Source of the DNA: Nitrincola alkalilacustris
Lineage (GTDB): Bacteria; Pseudomonadota; Gammaproteobacteria; Pseudomonadales; Balneatricaceae
Reading direction: 5' to 3'
Length of the DNA stretch: 64,000 nucleotides
NCBI RefSeq assembly: GCF_008973755.1
Contig: NZ_WBOM01000004.1
Span: 372,001 to 436,000 of the forward strand
Under the pieces are notes generated by a model. The model worked only from the letters and a program-made list of their open reading frames with translations, was not told the DNA's origin and searched no databases. The translations under genes were made by a program, and so were the position numbers. Shown here piece by piece: positions 7,542 to 17,971 of the stretch. The first letter of the stretch is position 1; each line of letters begins with the position of its first letter.

Positions 7542-10379
7542 TCAGGGTCTGGCTCCGGGTAACTCGATATAAAACACCGCCCCACCTTCCTCACGATTAC
7601 TGTACCCGATCTGCCCCCCCATTTTTTCCATCAGCTCCTTAGAGATAGCCAGCCCCAATCCTGTGCCACCATGTCGACGCCGGTCGGTGGAATCTGCCTG
7701 AGAAAACTTCTGAAATATCTTTTCCGCAAAATCCGGCGAAATACCTGGCCCCCGATCACTGACCTCAATGCGAACACCGCTATCACACTCTTTTACTGTC
7801 AGGGTTATGCACTCCCCGGGTGGAGAAAATTTGATCGCGTTAGAGATCAGATTAGCAAGCACCTGCCCAAGTCTTTGCTTATCGGCCAGTACATTCACTT
7901 CCTGGCATTCACTATCGAGTCTCAAACTGACATCAAATTGCGCGGCGTACGGTTGGTGCTCTTCAATACTCCGTTTAACCACCTCTGCAATATTCAAAAC
8001 GCTGAAATCCAACTGCATCTTGCCGGACACCAGCTTATCCATATCCAGCAGGTCATTAATCAGTGTTATCAAACGTTTAGAGTTACTCTGGGCAATGGCA
8101 AGCACATCATGTACATCCTTTGTCACAGGGCCCAACGCACCACCCGCTACCAGCCCTATGCCTCCGGAAAGTGAGGTGAGAGGAGTTCTGAGTTCATGAC
8201 TGACCGTTGATATGAACTCATCCTTCATCTGTTCTACACGCTTACGCTCAGATATGTCCTCAATAAATGACCAGATCAGGCGTCGCCCGGAGCGATCCAT
8301 CAGCAGAATACCTCTGAGCAGAACTGGGTAACGGGTACCATCCTTGCGGATATACTCCTTCTCGAAGGGCCCGTAGCGACCAAGGGTCTCCAGATCGATC
8401 AGCGCCCGCTCCTCCTGTGGCATATATTTCACGGGTGTGAGCTCCAGATAGCTCAAAGAAAAAAACTCCTCCCGTGTATAGCCTGATGGCTGCAGCAGTG
8501 CCTCATTAACCTCCAGAAAACGCCCCGTCTCAAAATCGTTAAGCGCGATCCCGATGGGAGAAAGTTCAAACAAACCTCGAAAACGCTGCTCGTTCTCCTT
8601 CAATGCCAGTTCAGCCTGTTTATATTCATCTATATCGTGGATATATCCATGCCAGACCATACTGCCATCAGTCTGACTTTCGGGTGTTGAGCGCCCCTCC
8701 ACCCAACGCCAGCCCCGGTCGGTTTTAACACGATACTGCAACTGCCAGACTGACATCTCCTGCATGGACTGCTCAATGGATGAAGCAACCGCCTGAAGAT
8801 CCTCAGGATGAATGACCGCAAAAGCCGCTGATGCATCAGCCTTTACCGCCTCGGGTGAGACGCCATAAATCGCCCGGATACCAGGACTGGAGTAAGGGAA
8901 GGCAACACGGCCATCAGACCAGCGTCTGAACTGAAACACCATCCCAGGCACCTGCGCCACCAGCTTGGTCAATCGCTGCTCAGACAGCTCACGCTCTATG
9001 GCAGCCCCAATCCAGCGCGCTAACAGTCTCATGAATACGCGATCACCTTCAGAGAAAGGCTGGTCACGCCTGAGCGGAGATGAAAAATTAAGCGTCCCAT
9101 AGGGCTTTTGATTGACCTGAATGGCAACACCGATATAGGCCTCAAGACTGAACGTCTGATAGCAGGGATGACCGGAGTACTCTGAAACCGACATCTGCTC
9201 AATCGCAATCACATCAGCCTGAGACACTACCAGATCACAGTAGGTGATATTCAGGTCAAAGATTTGCAGTCTTTCCAGTTCGGCTTCAGGGGGGGCTGTA
9301 AACCACTCCACTGTGTATTGCTTACCCTCAATATGACTGATAATACCCAGTGGCAGGGCAAGAAATGTTGAGCCGATCTGAAGTGCTCGCTCCAATTGAT
9401 GCTGGAGATCAAGGTCAGAGCTTGAAGCGATCTGATTCAGTGCCGACAGCACCTCAATCTGTCGTGCCAGCTCATCCTGTGCATGGTGCCGCTCGGTTAC
9501 ATCCAGATGTGTGCCCGACATCAGCAGTGGCTCACCCTCTGCTGTCCGACTGATCAGCCTCCCGCGATCATGAACCCAGACCCAGTAACCATCTTTATGA
9601 CGCATGCGACACTCAACATCATAATAGTCCACTTCGCCACGAAAATGCTGATCCAGCTGCGCCGCTGACTGTGGCAGATCATCCGGGTGTGCAAAGCTCA
9701 TCCAGGTATCTATGCTGACGGGCTCAAGCTCAGCCAGTGTGTAACCGATGATCTCTGCCCAACGCTCATTGAAGGTTGTCTCACCTGTCTGGACATTCCA
9801 TTCCCAGGTTGCAATCCGGGTGTTATCGATAATCTCTCGCAGGCGCCGCTCATTCTCAACATAGGCCTTCAGCGTCACCTGATCTCTGGACAACTGAATA
9901 CGCTCAATTTCAGACTCCACCAGACTGCCCAGATCCTTAAGCATCTGGGCATCATCAGCTGAAAAAGTACGTGGTGTCGGTGAAATAAGGCATAAAGTCC
10001 CTAAATAACAATCATCTCCGCCTGAAATAGGCGCACCGGCATAAAAACGAATATAAGGTGGCCCGGTAACCAGTGGATTATCTGAAAAATCAGGGTCGCG
10101 ATGAGTATCCTCAACACAAAACAGATCCTGCTGATGAATAGCATGGCCACAAAAGGAGATATCGCGTGATGTTTCAGACGCATCCAGCCCTATGCAGGAC
10201 TTGAACCACTGCCTGTTGGCATCGACAAGACTGATCAGAACAATTGGCACATCCCAATAGCGCTTGGCCATGCGAGTGATGCGATCAAACCGTTCATCTG
10301 GCAGTGAATCCAGCAAGCCGGTCTGATAAAGCCGCTGTAAGCGCTCCCTCTCATTGCTTGGAACCTGTGGCGCTCTCAT
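7542..10379 (-). CDS. Cytoplasmic sensor histidine kinase: GAF-PAS-GAF-PAS-PAS-HisKA-HATPase
   Basis: A 945-residue kinase without membrane segments. An N-terminal GAF (about 1-165) contains the SRDISFCGHAI block typical of GAF domains in soluble sensor kinases and cyclases. PAS (180-300), a second GAF (310-455) and two PAS domains (460-585 and 590-715) follow. The HisKA box has His728 in STVSHELRTPLTS, and the ATPase has NLISNAIKF and GTGLGLAI. There is no receiver or HPt, so phosphate must go to a separate regulator, most simply the receiver encoded 131 bp downstream. The start ATG has GGGAGAAG seven bases upstream, and the gene lies 11 bp after the preceding hybrid kinase, so they are cotranscribed. 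The ligands are unknown. Confidence 0.88.
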   Translation of the reverse strand: MRAPQVPSNERERLQRLYQTGLLDSLPDERFDRITRMAKRYWDVPIVLISLVDANRQWFKSCIGLDASETSRDISFCGHAIHQQDLFCVEDTHRDPDFSDNPLVTGPPYIRFYAGAPISGGDDCYLGTLCLISPTPRTFSADDAQMLKDLGSLVESEIERIQLSRDQVTLKAYVENERRLREIIDNTRIATWEWNVQTGETTFNERWAEIIGYTLAELEPVSIDTWMSFAHPDDLPQSAAQLDQHFRGEVDYYDVECRMRHKDGYWVWVHDRGRLISRTAEGEPLLMSGTHLDVTERHHAQDELARQIEVLSALNQIASSSDLDLQHQLERALQIGSTFLALPLGIISHIEGKQYTVEWFTAPPEAELERLQIFDLNITYCDLVVSQADVIAIEQMSVSEYSGHPCYQTFSLEAYIGVAIQVNQKPYGTLNFSSPLRRDQPFSEGDRVFMRLLARWIGAAIERELSEQRLTKLVAQVPGMVFQFRRWSDGRVAFPYSSPGIRAIYGVSPEAVKADASAAFAVIHPEDLQAVASSIEQSMQEMSVWQLQYRVKTDRGWRWVEGRSTPESQTDGSMVWHGYIHDIDEYKQAELALKENEQRFRGLFELSPIGIALNDFETGRFLEVNEALLQPSGYTREEFFSLSYLELTPVKYMPQEERALIDLETLGRYGPFEKEYIRKDGTRYPVLLRGILLMDRSGRRLIWSFIEDISERKRVEQMKDEFISTVSHELRTPLTSLSGGIGLVAGGALGPVTKDVHDVLAIAQSNSKRLITLINDLLDMDKLVSGKMQLDFSVLNIAEVVKRSIEEHQPYAAQFDVSLRLDSECQEVNVLADKQRLGQVLANLISNAIKFSPPGECITLTVKECDSGVRIEVSDRGPGISPDFAEKIFQKFSQADSTDRRRHGGTGLGLAISKELMEKMGGQIGYSNREEGGAVFYIELPGARP

Positions 10380-10390
10380 GATGCTTCTCC

Positions 10391-12427
10391 CTACTCCAAC
10401 CAGGCCATCCCTGGTTCAATCGTTGCACACAAGCGCAACAGGGTTTCGCGCTGAATCGGCTTAGGCACAAAGCCATTCATGCCGGCTTGCCTGCACGCCA
10501 GGCGATCCTCCTCCATTACATTGGCGGTTACACCAATTATCGGAGTTGACATCACAGGCTCCGCCATCTGCCTGATCTGCCGTGTCGCTTCCAGACCACC
10601 CATCTCCGGCATCTGAAGATCCATCAGAATGAGGTCGTAATGTTCTGACTGCAACCTTTCCAGCGCCACCAGACCATTTTCAGCCAGATCGACCTGGTAG
10701 CCCGCTCCGGTCAGCATCGCTTTGGCCAGCTTCTGATTGATCGGCTGGTCTTCAACAACCAGTATTCTGCGACCTGACACATCAGGCGCAGCCTCAGAGG
10801 CTGACCCACTTTGAGCTGAACACTGCTCAGATGGCTGCTCAGACGAATGCTCAGATAACCGCTCAGATAACTGCTGTGAGTCATATTGTTCAGACAGCGG
10901 CGCTGGAGCCCCCAGCTCAACCATTTGAGGTATCAGGTCAGGCCGTACCTCTTGCACTTGTACAGCTTCAAGGGGAATACGAAACCAGAAGCGACTACCC
11001 TGCTCCGGCTGACTTTCAACGCCAATTTCTCCCCCCATCTGCTCAATGATATGTTTGCAGATAGCCAGCCCAAGACCTGTACCACCATAGCGACGCGTGA
11101 CAGAGCTGTCAGCCTGAACAAAATTCTGGAATAGCCGTGTCTGGACCTCCGGCGCAATACCGATACCGGTATCCAGTACCGCAAACTCCAGCCATTGTGT
11201 TTCCTCCTGCTCGGCGTTTTCCGGGAGCGGATGTACAGGACCGACTCGAAGAACAACGCTTCCCTGCTCGGTAAACTTGAAGGCGTTGGCCAGAAGGTTC
11301 AACAAAACCTGCCTCAGACGAAAGGAATCACCTATAAAATGCCCACCACATACCGGACTGAGTTCCAGATCAAAATCGATCTGACCTGCTGCTGCAGAAT
11401 TGCTGAAACTTTTATGAATGCGCTGACAAAGGTTGGACAGATTGAACACGCTGGACTCAAGCTTGAGCGCGCCAGACTCCATCTTGGCCAGATCCAGAAG
11501 ATCGTTCAACAGATGAAGCAGGTTGGATGATGAATGCTTGATATCCTCTGCCCACTCTCGTTGAGAAGTATCGAGAGGAGTATCCAGCAACAACTCTGTC
11601 ATACCCATTACACCATTCATTGGTGTCCGCAACTCGTGGCTCATCACCGCAAGAAACTCTGATTTAGCTTTACTGGCCGCCTGGGCACGAACGGCCTCTT
11701 CACTTAACTTGCCGGCAAGCTCGAGCGCCTGAAGCCGAAGGCGCCGTTCACGTCGAATGGCCACCAGGAGCAGAACCAGTACAACAATACTGGCAGCGAC
11801 CAGCATCGAAACAGAAACCCCTAACTGCCTGAGCAATGAAACAAGTTCATCACGCAACTCGGTACGCTTAGCACCATTGACATGCAGAGTGCGGAGAATG
11901 AATTGACGTGAAAAAGCCAATAGCGACAGCGTCGCTTCATGCAAGCTATCCAGCGCCTCCAGCTCACCAGCTTCAAGGCGCATCATCTGCTCATCGCCCA
12001 AATCGAGATAGCTGCGCAGTTTTTGCAGACCATCAGACAGCTCAGGATCAGCCTGAAAGAAACCGCCGAAGTGCCCAACGCTCAGTGTACCGACACGTGA
12101 ATAGATCACATCAAAATAGAGCTGAAGATCATCAAAAGATGCCGACTCAGGGTCGCTCTGATACTGCTCCAACTCAAGCATGAAGCGAGCCGTTTCTCGT
12201 TCAAGCTGGAATGCAGCCCACATGGCATTATCCCGGGCGGCGTCAAGCAGCACCTCCTGACGCTCCACAATTTTACTGAAAATCAGAATGGCCAGTGTCA
12301 GCAACACGGGAATCAGCAACACCAGCCCGATACGATAAACACGCCCCCATAATTGGCTGGGCGCAGTATCTACCCTCCCTTCTGAAGCCTGATAAGCCAC
12401 TCGCTCTGGCTCGATATATTTATTCAA
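10391..12427 (-). CDS. Membrane hybrid histidine kinase (HisKA-HATPase-REC) paired with a periplasmic SUOX-fold protein
   Basis: A 678-residue kinase. TM1 (29-52) and TM2 (about 206-226) flank a 150-residue, probably helical periplasmic domain. HisKA has His264 ([13 protein letters not shown]). The HATPase is complete. A Ser/Glu/Gln-rich linker (about 510-545) precedes the receiver with phospho-Asp603 ([11 protein letters not shown]). The start codon is TTG at 12427, supported by AAGGA seven bases upstream. No ATG is available before TM1. It overlaps the end of the SUOX-fold gene by 8 bp, so translation is coupled and the exported protein is the likely sensor partner. The linker is encoded by a 12-bp tandem repeat. 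Confidence 0.87.
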   Translation of the reverse strand: MNKYIEPERVAYQASEGRVDTAPSQLWGRVYRIGLVLLIPVLLTLAILIFSKIVERQEVLLDAARDNAMWAAFQLERETARFMLELEQYQSDPESASFDDLQLYFDVIYSRVGTLSVGHFGGFFQADPELSDGLQKLRSYLDLGDEQMMRLEAGELEALDSLHEATLSLLAFSRQFILRTLHVNGAKRTELRDELVSLLRQLGVSVSMLVAASIVVLVLLLVAIRRERRLRLQALELAGKLSEEAVRAQAASKAKSEFLAVMSHELRTPMNGVMGMTELLLDTPLDTSQREWAEDIKHSSSNLLHLLNDLLDLAKMESGALKLESSVFNLSNLCQRIHKSFSNSAAAGQIDFDLELSPVCGGHFIGDSFRLRQVLLNLLANAFKFTEQGSVVLRVGPVHPLPENAEQEETQWLEFAVLDTGIGIAPEVQTRLFQNFVQADSSVTRRYGGTGLGLAICKHIIEQMGGEIGVESQPEQGSRFWFRIPLEAVQVQEVRPDLIPQMVELGAPAPLSEQYDSQQLSERLSEHSSEQPSEQCSAQSGSASEAAPDVSGRRILVVEDQPINQKLAKAMLTGAGYQVDLAENGLVALERLQSEHYDLILMDLQMPEMGGLEATRQIRQMAEPVMSTPIIGVTANVMEEDRLACRQAGMNGFVPKPIQRETLLRLCATIEPGMAWLE
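10824..10871. repeat. 12-bp tandem repeat (4 units) within a kinase linker
   Basis: Units of 12 bp at 10824, 10836, 10848 and 10860 share the core GCTCAGA. They encode four-residue repeats starting with Ser-Glu in the linker between the ATPase and receiver domains. Because the unit is a multiple of three, copy-number change would alter linker length without a frameshift. Confidence 0.8.
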
Positions 12428-12926
12428 CCTCTATCCTTTTGATCTGCCAGACAGAACGCCCATAATATACCTCTGTTGCGAGTGAAGAATCATCATCAAA
12501 GGGATAGACTACAAAGAGTGGCCCCTTGTCCCTGACCCGCAGATTGACCCCATCAGCTTTCATCGCCAGAATCACCGGTAGTTGCTGAAGATCGGATACA
12601 GGCACCTCTGCACTGTAATCATTGATCGCTATAACCTTGAGGGTTGTTCCCTGGGCACCCACTGCATCCAGTAATGCACGCCCCAACGGCCCCTCAAACG
12701 TTGACACCCCTTCTGTCCAGGGTGTGGCAGTAGTAATGGCATGCTGCTCCAGCGCTTCCAGCATCTGGCGATCAAAATGTGCCTCGCCATCAACATTACT
12801 CTGGCTGATTTTACCTGCAACCGTCAGGATCACATTGCCCTGTGGTGCTTCCAACGCAGAAGCTGTAAACGAGGCCAACAGCAACAGTGCACTGAAGGCC
12901 GTGCTGACTTTATAAGAGATTTTCAT
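12420..12926 (-). CDS. Exported SUOX-fold (molybdopterin-oxidoreductase-like) small protein, putative sensor partner
   Basis: A 168-residue protein with a signal peptide (cleavage probably after ASA, about residue 24). The mature part resembles the oxidoreductase molybdopterin-binding fold: ILTVAGKI near the start, then [26 protein letters not shown] and [10 protein letters not shown] near the end. It is much shorter than catalytic family members and I do not see the cysteine that ligands molybdenum in sulfite-oxidase enzymes, so it is probably a binding protein, not an enzyme. AGGAG lies nine bases before the ATG. Its last codons overlap the start of the hybrid kinase at 12427. Small proteins of this type are known next to sensor kinases and cyclases. 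Confidence 0.72.
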   Translation of the reverse strand: MKISYKVSTAFSALLLLASFTASALEAPQGNVILTVAGKISQSNVDGEAHFDRQMLEALEQHAITTATPWTEGVSTFEGPLGRALLDAVGAQGTTLKVIAINDYSAEVPVSDLQQLPVILAMKADGVNLRVRDKGPLFVVYPFDDDSSLATEVYYGRSVWQIKRIEVE

Positions 12927-12961
12927 ACTAATTCACTCCTGTTTTCGTAAGGGGTAGTGCT

Positions 12962-14176
12962 TTATTTAATCAATGACATGATCTCTTCAGCCCAGGCAGC
13001 ACTGGCAAGATAATCACGGTTAACTGCTTCAACCAGTTTGATGGATCGGCCATCCAACTGCGCTTGCTCAAAGGCTTCAATCACTTTCAAAACCTTGCCC
13101 AGCTCTCCTGCTCGGGATACCAGAGCATCGGTCAGCTCATCAGAAAAGCCCGCTTCCATCGCCATCTGCTGTGGTGAAACGCCTTCCAGTTTATCGACCA
13201 GCGAAAAAAGCCCCAGAGTAAAAGCGGTTTCGGGATCTACCTTGCTGGTTCGCCCAGCCAGGCGTTTTGCCAGTGCTGCTCTGACCAGTGAGCGATAAAC
13301 CAGCAGCTCTTTCACCGGTTGGTTATCGGATAACAGTAGCGTCGCAGTCAGCGCTCGAATCTTTTCATACCCCATCATCATTATCGCTTGGTGGATATTA
13401 CTGACTCTGGCCACACGGCGTTCAGCAGAAGAGTTGACCCGCCTAAAGAGCAATGAGCACAGGTGCGGGTCCTGCGCCATAAAGCCCTCCAGTCGATCGA
13501 TATCCGGCTCCTTGCTGAACAGCTCCCGTATCAGGCGCAATTGGGCAGGTCTGTTGCCGCTTCTGTTATGGTTGGCCGCTTCAATCAATTCCGGGATGGC
13601 GTAAAAGTAACCTTGAAAAAAATCAAACCCCAGACTTTTACAGCGTGATAACTGATCAGCACTCTCGATAAACTGCCCAAGCAACGTGACTGAGTGCTCA
13701 CGATACCAATCCAGTTGATCAAACGCCTGCTCATCTCGAGTATCTATCTTGACAATATCCACCAAAGCAATCAGTTGTGGTAACTGAGCCAATGTCTGGT
13801 TGTTCACAGCAAATCGATAGCCAAGCTTTCGGACACCCTCAATATTGGCCTTTATTGCCTCACTCCAACTGATCGTGTGTGGTAGTTCAACTACTACCTG
13901 AGCAGGCGGCAAAGGCATGATATCTGGCTCGAGAATCCACTCATGGGATACATTCAAAAACAGATCCCGGCTGCCGACCAGTGCCGGCAAGCCAATTTCA
14001 TAAAAGGCAGCACCACACGCGCGCGCAGTCGCCAGCATTGGATCATTGATCTCGGCGTGCGATGCACCACCATGAGCACGATACAACAACTCATCGGCAA
14101 CATGCTGAAACTGGGCATCGCATATCGGCTGCAGTGCAATACAGTAGCGACTGCTTTTTTCGATTTCTATATTCAT
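12962..14176 (-). CDS. EAL-HDOD signalling protein with degenerate EAL domain
   Basis: A 404-residue protein of the YuxH-type EAL-HDOD family. The N-terminal half (about 10-205) has the EAL barrel layout but lost catalytic residues: ELLYR replaces EALVR, VNNQT replaces DDFG, and GQFIES replaces the AEGVE block. KID and the final Gln are kept. It is therefore unlikely to hydrolyse c-di-GMP. The C-terminal HDOD domain (about 205-395) has DIDRLEGFMAQDPHLCSLL and IMMMGYEKIRALTATLLL. Family members control motility and biofilm genes. Its ATG directly abuts the TAA of the upstream hybrid kinase (AGGCG six bases before), so it is very likely coexpressed with the FIST-kinase pair. Confidence 0.85.
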   Translation of the reverse strand: MNIEIEKSSRYCIALQPICDAQFQHVADELLYRAHGGASHAEINDPMLATARACGAAFYEIGLPALVGSRDLFLNVSHEWILEPDIMPLPPAQVVVELPHTISWSEAIKANIEGVRKLGYRFAVNNQTLAQLPQLIALVDIVKIDTRDEQAFDQLDWYREHSVTLLGQFIESADQLSRCKSLGFDFFQGYFYAIPELIEAANHNRSGNRPAQLRLIRELFSKEPDIDRLEGFMAQDPHLCSLLFRRVNSSAERRVARVSNIHQAIMMMGYEKIRALTATLLLSDNQPVKELLVYRSLVRAALAKRLAGRTSKVDPETAFTLGLFSLVDKLEGVSPQQMAMEAGFSDELTDALVSRAGELGKVLKVIEAFEQAQLDGRSIKLVEAVNRDYLASAAWAEEIMSLIK

Positions 14177-16771
14177 TTAATCGCCTGGCAACTTGCTCTT
14201 CAAGCAGGGCAAAAGTTTATTGATCGATTGCTCCAGTGCTATCAGCATAGACTCATCTGCCTGGCCATTTTTGGCCGCCTGCTCCAGTGCCTGAGCAGCT
14301 GACTTGGCATTGTTCGCGCAAAAAGTGGCCAGCAACCCTTTGAGAGTATGCGCTGCCCGCGCCAGGTCAGTCTGATTCTGTTGTTCGAACGCGGTTCGAA
14401 GATGATTCTGATGATCAGGCAGCTCGTCAACAAACATCTCCAGCACTGACTGCAAGAGTGATTCATCATCACCGACCAGTGCGACAGCTTTACTCCAATC
14501 CATAATATCAGTGTCAATATCAGTCAACGTACTCTCTCCCTGTAAATTTTGCTCATCACGTACAACCCGAGCACTCATTGATGTATCCGGCATCAGGCCA
14601 ACGGTCTTATCTGACTCTAGCACCTCATCCGCCATCTGCATAAGATCGTCAATGGATGCTTCACGATTGCTGTCCAGACAAAGCCGTGCTCTTCCCATGC
14701 TTATCAGTACCTGCCGCATCTCATCATAGAGCGCTGCAGGGCTTACCGGTTTGGTCACATAACCCTGCATGCCGCTCGATATGCAACGTTCACGATCACC
14801 CTGCATGGCATTGGCTGTCATCGCAATAACCGGCAAGGCAGGAAGCCCCTCTCTGGCCTCAGCTTCCCGAATCTGTCTGGTAGCCTCAAGGCCATCCATC
14901 ACCGGCATCATCACATCCATAAGGACCAGGTCAAACTGCTCCCGAAGCCGTTGCCGCAGCGCCAACTCTCCGTTCTCCACCACCGTTACTGTGATACCTT
15001 GTTTTTCAAGCAGTTTGAGGGCCAGTTTCTGATTGATCGGGTTATCTTCAGCCAGCAATACGTGCAAACCCTTAAGCATATCCTCAGCAACAGGGACAGA
15101 CGCACTGCTCTGTTCCCGTTGAGCCGAGTGGCGCAGCCGCTCCAGCAAAGTTCCCCGTAACTCTGACAGCGTGACCGGCTTGGTCAGATATCCGCTGATG
15201 CCGAGGCTTTTACAGCGCATGGCATCTCCCACAACGGCCGATGAGGTCAGAATCATCGCGCGATCACTCAACATGGGAAACTCAGCCAATAACCGCTCGA
15301 TTACCTGATAGCCATCCAGACCCGGCATATAAGAATCCATCAGAAGCAGGTCATATGGTTGCCCTTGTACCTCAGCCTGTCGTACCCTGAAAATCGCTTC
15401 ATGGCCTGATACTGCCAACTCTACGTCAACACCCAGCATCTGCAGCATGGAGGAGATCACATGCCTATTGATCGGCTCGTCATCAACAACCAACACCCGC
15501 TTGCCTTTCAATCCCACCGAGGAGCCATGCCTGTACTCTGGCCCTTCAGATACCGGCAAAGGCAGCTGGAAATGGAACCTGGACCCAACGCCCAGCTCGC
15601 TCTCGGCCTCAATATGCCCCCCCATGCGTTCGACCAACTGGCGCGCAATGGATAACCCCAGCCCGGTGCCCTCAAAACGGCGATTAGTTGCAGCATCCAC
15701 CTGCTCAAAAGGCTCAAAAATGGATGACAGGCGCTCATGAGGTATACCTATTCCCGTATCCGTGACTATGAACTCTACCCATGTATCCATGCCCTCGAGT
15801 GAAAGAGCAAGCCTGACCTCAAGACTAACGCTCCCCTCCTGAGTAAATTTCACCGCATTTCCCACCAGGTTAGTAATCACCTGGCGCAAACGGCTTCCAT
15901 CAACTTCAACATAGCGAGGCAGTGTTTCATCCAGATCGAAATACAACTGAATATCCTTCGCCCAGGCACGAGGAGCCAGCGACTTGATCGTTTCACCCAC
16001 CAACTCAACCAGATCAGTCTCCTCCGCCTGAATATCCAGCTTGCCCGCCTCAATCTTGGATAGATCCAATATATGATTGATGATCTCAAGCAGATGCCCG
16101 GCAGACAGCCGGGACAGGTTAAGATGCTCTCGCTGCTCACGGCTCAGCTCCGTTTCCAACACCAGATCCAGCATGCCAATCACACCATTCATGGGCGTAC
16201 GGATCTCGTGACTCATATTGGCAAGAAACTGGCTCTTGGCGATGCTGGCCGCCTCTGCTGCTTTAACCTGCTGGCGAAGCTGCGCCTCATACAGGCAGGC
16301 TCGTGCAGCACTTGCCAGCTTAGCCATGAGCTTGCGCAGCGACAGCAGCAGGTTTTGGGTTAATAAGGCACCCTTCTTGTGCAGAATCAGACAACCAAAC
16401 TGTTCCAGATGGAAAAAGTAATGTTCAGGAGAAAAGCTCAAAGCGCTGGCCGACAAACCAGCCAGACGCGGCAGATCAAAGCGGTTATCAGGGAGTGCCA
16501 GCTGACTGATGACACCCGCCATATCGGGTTTTAGCTCAGTTCGACGAGGCAGGCTGAATACCGGTACCCACTCCAGATCGACTGAACACTGCTGGTCAGT
16601 GAGTGCCTGATTGGGCACCTGCATCTGCAACACAACACAACTGCTGGCATTCAGCACTCGCATCATACTGGACACAGACTGACGCAACATGGATTCCAGC
16701 TCCAGCGTGGTGCCGATTGAGAGAGAGATCTCATAGAGAAGTTCAGCCTCTTCAGCTCGCTCTATACTCAC
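14177..16771 (-). CDS. Soluble hybrid kinase GAF-HisKA-HATPase-REC-REC-HPt, partner of a FIST protein
   Basis: An 864-residue kinase with no membrane segment. A GAF-like N-terminus (about 8-160) is followed by His188 ([13 protein letters not shown]) and the HATPase (about 240-400). Receiver 1 has phospho-Asp479 (LLLMDSYMP), receiver 2 has Asp619 (LVLMDVMMP), and a C-terminal HPt has His808 (AAHTLKGL). All elements for an internal His-Asp-His relay are present. The start is GTG 16771 with GGAGG four bases upstream, and it overlaps the FIST stop codon as GTGA, so the two are translationally coupled. This FIST-kinase pairing is that of NosP with NahK/VpsS-type kinases. Here the phosphate could leave through the HPt to separate receivers such as the GGDEF-EAL regulator two genes upstream. 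Confidence 0.9.
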   Translation of the reverse strand: MSIERAEEAELLYEISLSIGTTLELESMLRQSVSSMMRVLNASSCVVLQMQVPNQALTDQQCSVDLEWVPVFSLPRRTELKPDMAGVISQLALPDNRFDLPRLAGLSASALSFSPEHYFFHLEQFGCLILHKKGALLTQNLLLSLRKLMAKLASAARACLYEAQLRQQVKAAEAASIAKSQFLANMSHEIRTPMNGVIGMLDLVLETELSREQREHLNLSRLSAGHLLEIINHILDLSKIEAGKLDIQAEETDLVELVGETIKSLAPRAWAKDIQLYFDLDETLPRYVEVDGSRLRQVITNLVGNAVKFTQEGSVSLEVRLALSLEGMDTWVEFIVTDTGIGIPHERLSSIFEPFEQVDAATNRRFEGTGLGLSIARQLVERMGGHIEAESELGVGSRFHFQLPLPVSEGPEYRHGSSVGLKGKRVLVVDDEPINRHVISSMLQMLGVDVELAVSGHEAIFRVRQAEVQGQPYDLLLMDSYMPGLDGYQVIERLLAEFPMLSDRAMILTSSAVVGDAMRCKSLGISGYLTKPVTLSELRGTLLERLRHSAQREQSSASVPVAEDMLKGLHVLLAEDNPINQKLALKLLEKQGITVTVVENGELALRQRLREQFDLVLMDVMMPVMDGLEATRQIREAEAREGLPALPVIAMTANAMQGDRERCISSGMQGYVTKPVSPAALYDEMRQVLISMGRARLCLDSNREASIDDLMQMADEVLESDKTVGLMPDTSMSARVVRDEQNLQGESTLTDIDTDIMDWSKAVALVGDDESLLQSVLEMFVDELPDHQNHLRTAFEQQNQTDLARAAHTLKGLLATFCANNAKSAAQALEQAAKNGQADESMLIALEQSINKLLPCLKSKLPGD

Positions 16772-17922
16772 TTAACCTCCAGACCAGGCTGCTCTTTTTC
16801 ATCTGACAACAACCCCAATACAGCTGTTTTGTTGTAAAACTCCAGATACTCCTGACCATTGTTAGCAATCTCGCCCAAAGTGAATGCTCCAAACAGGGGT
16901 AATCCCCGACTGAGCACTGCCAACTCCTCCTGAATCGCGTCTTCAAGAAACAGCACTCGCGAAATGCAGTCGATCAGGCAGGCCAAATGAGGTGGCTCTG
17001 AACTCTTTAATGCAAATGCCGATTCAGCTGCATCTCTGACCTCAGACGCCGCCGCTATCAACGACTCAGGTGTACCATGAAGCACTCGCAGAAAGCTGCC
17101 CTCAGCCACTTCACCCACACAGATCATGGACTCCCCATGGCACATCAACGGGTCTCGCACCACCAGGTCTGAATCCAATCGTGAGAAGCCCAACGGATAG
17201 GCCTTGGCGATATCGAAGAAGTTATCATTCTGGAACAGCTGACCACTATATTCCTCCACCAAGGGTCGGTAGACCGAAAAAGCGGGTTGCCATTCCAGGG
17301 TATCGATCCGATTCCTCTCACTCTCAGTCACTTTAAGAGGCTCACTGATCGGCACCCAACCATGCCCGACACCCAGCGCGCTTTCTACCGGAAGCCGGAT
17401 CAGCAGAGCCGCATCCTGTCGCAGCCCCTCCGGGGTTATCAGGCAAGGCTTCTGGATGAAGCTCAAAGACCCCGCCCCACCTCCAATATAGTTGTGCTCC
17501 AGCCCCAGGTTAAAAAATAGTGCCTCAACCATCTCGGCTATGCGACTTGCCAAACCATCCACCCATACCATCCAGGTGTTTTCGGTCATTTCAAACCAGC
17601 TTTCGGGGAGCGCCTGAAGCGCAATGTCGTAATTCACATCCGGATCACTCAGCCCCTCGATCAGGGTATATTCGAGCTTCTGATCAAACCCTATCAGTAC
17701 ACAACCGCGCTGATAGTTGTTAGCAGCATGAATCACCTGGGGGAAAGTACCACCCAGCACAGGCACACCCGCCGACTTGATAACAGGTGTAAGATCATTA
17801 TCCGACCAGCCATTATCATCGCAGGCAAGCAGCAGAATCGAACCAACCCCCTGGCTGGCCATCTCACGGATGCCCGCCTGAAGATCTGGAATTTTGTCAG
17901 ACTCGATTAAACTGATACGCAT
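16768..17922 (-). CDS. FIST-domain sensory protein (NosP-like)
   Basis: A 384-residue protein comprising FIST N (about 30-220) and FIST C (about 225-365). Typical blocks are [49 protein letters not shown] and GAFTLGEI. The frame can be extended to 18054, but ATG 17922 has a GGGAGG ribosome site and keeps the gene clear of the upstream REC-GGDEF-EAL gene. FIST proteins bind small ligands. The NosP subgroup, about this length and encoded with a hybrid kinase, binds heme and reports nitric oxide. Heme binding here is inferred only from that gene pairing and length. No transmembrane or signal peptide is seen, so it acts in the cytoplasm. Confidence 0.85.
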   Translation of the reverse strand: MRISLIESDKIPDLQAGIREMASQGVGSILLLACDDNGWSDNDLTPVIKSAGVPVLGGTFPQVIHAANNYQRGCVLIGFDQKLEYTLIEGLSDPDVNYDIALQALPESWFEMTENTWMVWVDGLASRIAEMVEALFFNLGLEHNYIGGGAGSLSFIQKPCLITPEGLRQDAALLIRLPVESALGVGHGWVPISEPLKVTESERNRIDTLEWQPAFSVYRPLVEEYSGQLFQNDNFFDIAKAYPLGFSRLDSDLVVRDPLMCHGESMICVGEVAEGSFLRVLHGTPESLIAAASEVRDAAESAFALKSSEPPHLACLIDCISRVLFLEDAIQEELAVLSRGLPLFGAFTLGEIANNGQEYLEFYNKTAVLGLLSDEKEQPGLEVK

Positions 17923-17971
17923 GTTGGCCCCTCCCGCTTGGTGCCCAGTGTGTGAATTGATAATCTCAGGC

